Part shown: positions 27,860 to 29,152 of the stretch, in pieces
Position numbering within the stretch: the first letter of the stretch is position 1
Layout: each line of letters opens with the position of its first letter
Assembly (NCBI GenBank): GCA_001247695.2
Contig: LGRX02025871.1
Coordinates: forward strand, 1 to 29,152
Direction of reading: 5' to 3'
Length of the DNA: 29,152 nucleotides
Source of the DNA: Cymbomonas tetramitiformis
Lineage: Eukaryota; Chlorophyta; Pyramimonadophyceae; Pyramimonadales; Pyramimonadaceae
Position numbers and translations under genes: made by a program
The notes under the pieces: generated by a model
The model's database searches: none
What the model saw: only the letters and a program-made list of their open reading frames with translations
Told to the model about the DNA's origin: nothing

Positions 27860-29152
27860 ATGGGTAAGCGTGCATCCAAGAAAAGTAAGTCTTCGACCAA
27901 TGACAGCAGGCTCCCCCCCATTGGCAAGGGACCGATCAAACGCACGCCCAATCACAAGTTCGATCATCGTGATAACGCTGACAACATTTACCTTGTCGAG
28001 TGTATTTTAGCCGAGCGATTGACCAAATCAGGCGATCGTACAGTGGAAGAATGGCTCATTCGCTGGAAAGGCTACAGTCAGGCGCACGACACGTGGGAGC
28101 CGATCGAGAACCTGGCCGGTCTGGAGGACGATATCGCCAACTTCCGTAGAGAGAAGTCACTACTTGAGCCATTGAAGCTTGGGAAGCGTAAACGCAAAAC
28201 ACCCGTCAACGATCACACCCCTGTCGTTGTAGCGGCTGGCAGTAGCGCCGGTGTCCTCAGCATCCAAAGTGGAGAGAATACTACCCCTGCCACCCAAGAA
28301 GATGTTTCAGATGAGGAAGCTGAACGTGAAGAGATCCTTCGTCCTGCCATGCGAGGTCGTCGTACCGCGAAGGTACGAGTTTGCATTGCCCCCATTGTAT
28401 GATGTTCTATTTTCATATCGTGCCTCACTGACTGACTGCATTTGTTCACTGCGTGACTTTCGTTCACTGACTGACTGCGTTTGTTTTGATCGCAGGTCTG
28501 GTCGTTATTCAACGAAATCATCTGCCCCACCACCGATAAGCCCATCGGACTTCTTTGTGCCATCGAAAAGTGCGGTGCGCGGCTGGCCTCCTCCACCAAC
28601 ACCACCAACGCCCGCCAGCACCTTTCGTATCTCCACAAGGCCCATCTCGCCGAATTGGAGGCCGAGGAGTTTGAGGCCAACTTTGCAGATGAGCCGTCCC
28701 AGGAGGCTGCCGCCCGCGTCCAGTCTGTGATTTCGAAGAACTCTGCTGTCTGGCCCCCTGGGAAACGTGACACTCTGACCCGAAAGGTGGTGAATTGGTT
28801 GTGCAAACGCGCGAGGCCTTTGAGTTTGCCCGAGCGTGACACCGAGCTTTCTGACGTCTTGATGTTCGCCTCCGAGGGTGCCTACTCCATGCCGTCCAAG
28901 CATAACGTCGTTCGCCAGCTCTGTGTGATTTCTGGGAAGGCCCTCGTTCACGATCGACAGAAGGTTGTTGTTTTGAAGAAGGATCGTGTACTTCCTTCAT
29001 CAGGTGCGTGTTATTTCCCAATGACTGTGCGAATACTTGAGCTGTGACCTGTCTTGGAGTGCGTGATATTCCTTTTATTCTTAACTGACGGGTACTTTAT
29101 GGGGCGGGATGCTCGCAGCCATTGACATATGGTCCGAGAACGGCATAGCTCT
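27860..29152 (+). CDS. hAT transposase with N-terminal chromodomain and BED finger, 5' part
   Basis: Exons are 27860-28372, 28496-29003 and 29119 onward, with GT-AG introns that keep frame. The gene runs off the window. A basic start (MGKRASKKSK) precedes a chromodomain at residues ~40-100 (YLVECIL...EEWLIRWKGYSQAHDTWEP). Its aromatic cage is complete: Y44, W69 and Y72, the residues that bind methyl-lysine in HP1-type chromodomains. Residues 172-218 form a BED-type zinc finger: VWSLF, C192-x4-C197 and H213-x4-H218. Next comes a hAT-like N-terminal helical region (LTRKVVNWLCKRARPLSLPE), and exon 3 opens with AIDIWSENG, matching the conserved D-x-W start of the hAT catalytic fold. A chromodomain is usual in Ty3-type integrases but unusual on a hAT transposase. 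The fusion is within one exon chain and looks genuine. Confidence 0.75.

Noticed and set aside
28213..29021. Minus-strand ORFs of up to 209 aa opposite the hAT transposase
   Set aside because: They are antisense to well-supported chromodomain and BED exons and include intron sequence.

Overview
The window looks like a repeat-rich, low-gene-density piece of a eukaryotic nuclear genome, most probably a basidiomycete fungus. The reasons are short GT-AG introns (about 90-350 nt) in protein-like genes, an F-box gene beside small cysteine-containing genes, a SWIM-finger protein, and many nested transposon remnants. The rank below phylum is a guess. No rRNA gene and no convincing tRNA gene were seen.

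Bases 1-720 hold the 3' end of a SWIM zinc-finger gene, a type often found at the end of Mutator-like transposases. Bases ~840-9560 form the most striking part, a compact module. It contains one seven-exon gene (1276-6283, predicted 1356 aa) and four small genes on the opposite strand (an F-box-like gene and three small CxxC proteins). It also carries 14 copies of a 22-bp palindrome, all in introns or intergenic DNA and nowhere else in the window. The big gene starts with an exact copy of the histone H3 N-terminus (ARTKQTARK). It continues through an NLS-like, Ala/Pro-rich linker to a ParB-like D-G-Q-H-R-Y motif, and ends in a beta-class (permuted) DNA N6A/N4C methyltransferase-like domain split over the last two exons. 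A ParB-like protein next to many palindromes recalls bacterial ParB/parS. Fused to a methyltransferase and an H3-tail mimic in a eukaryote, it is the best candidate here for an undescribed system.

Bases 9560-25000 are mainly repeats. They include a 77-bp near-perfect palindrome, a minisatellite, a ~180-bp tandem repeat, an LTR-like non-autonomous element with a TTAAG target duplication and a nested inverted-repeat element, and several dispersed repeats. A clean 2.0-kb Mutator-like non-autonomous element with 9-bp target duplications also lies here. Within this desert sit a possible membrane protein (17001-17672, minus), an Ala-rich protein with an apparent frameshift (22065-22749, minus), and a second, frameshifted methyltransferase-like gene (23630-24820, minus).

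Bases 26036-27276 hold a cysteine-containing gene that seems to be cut off by the left end of a hAT element. Bases ~27260-29152 carry that element's subterminal repeats and the 5' part of its transposase, which has an added N-terminal chromodomain before the BED finger. The window therefore encodes an H3-tail mimic at one end and a chromodomain, a reader of methylated H3 tails, at the other. Any functional link between them is inference.
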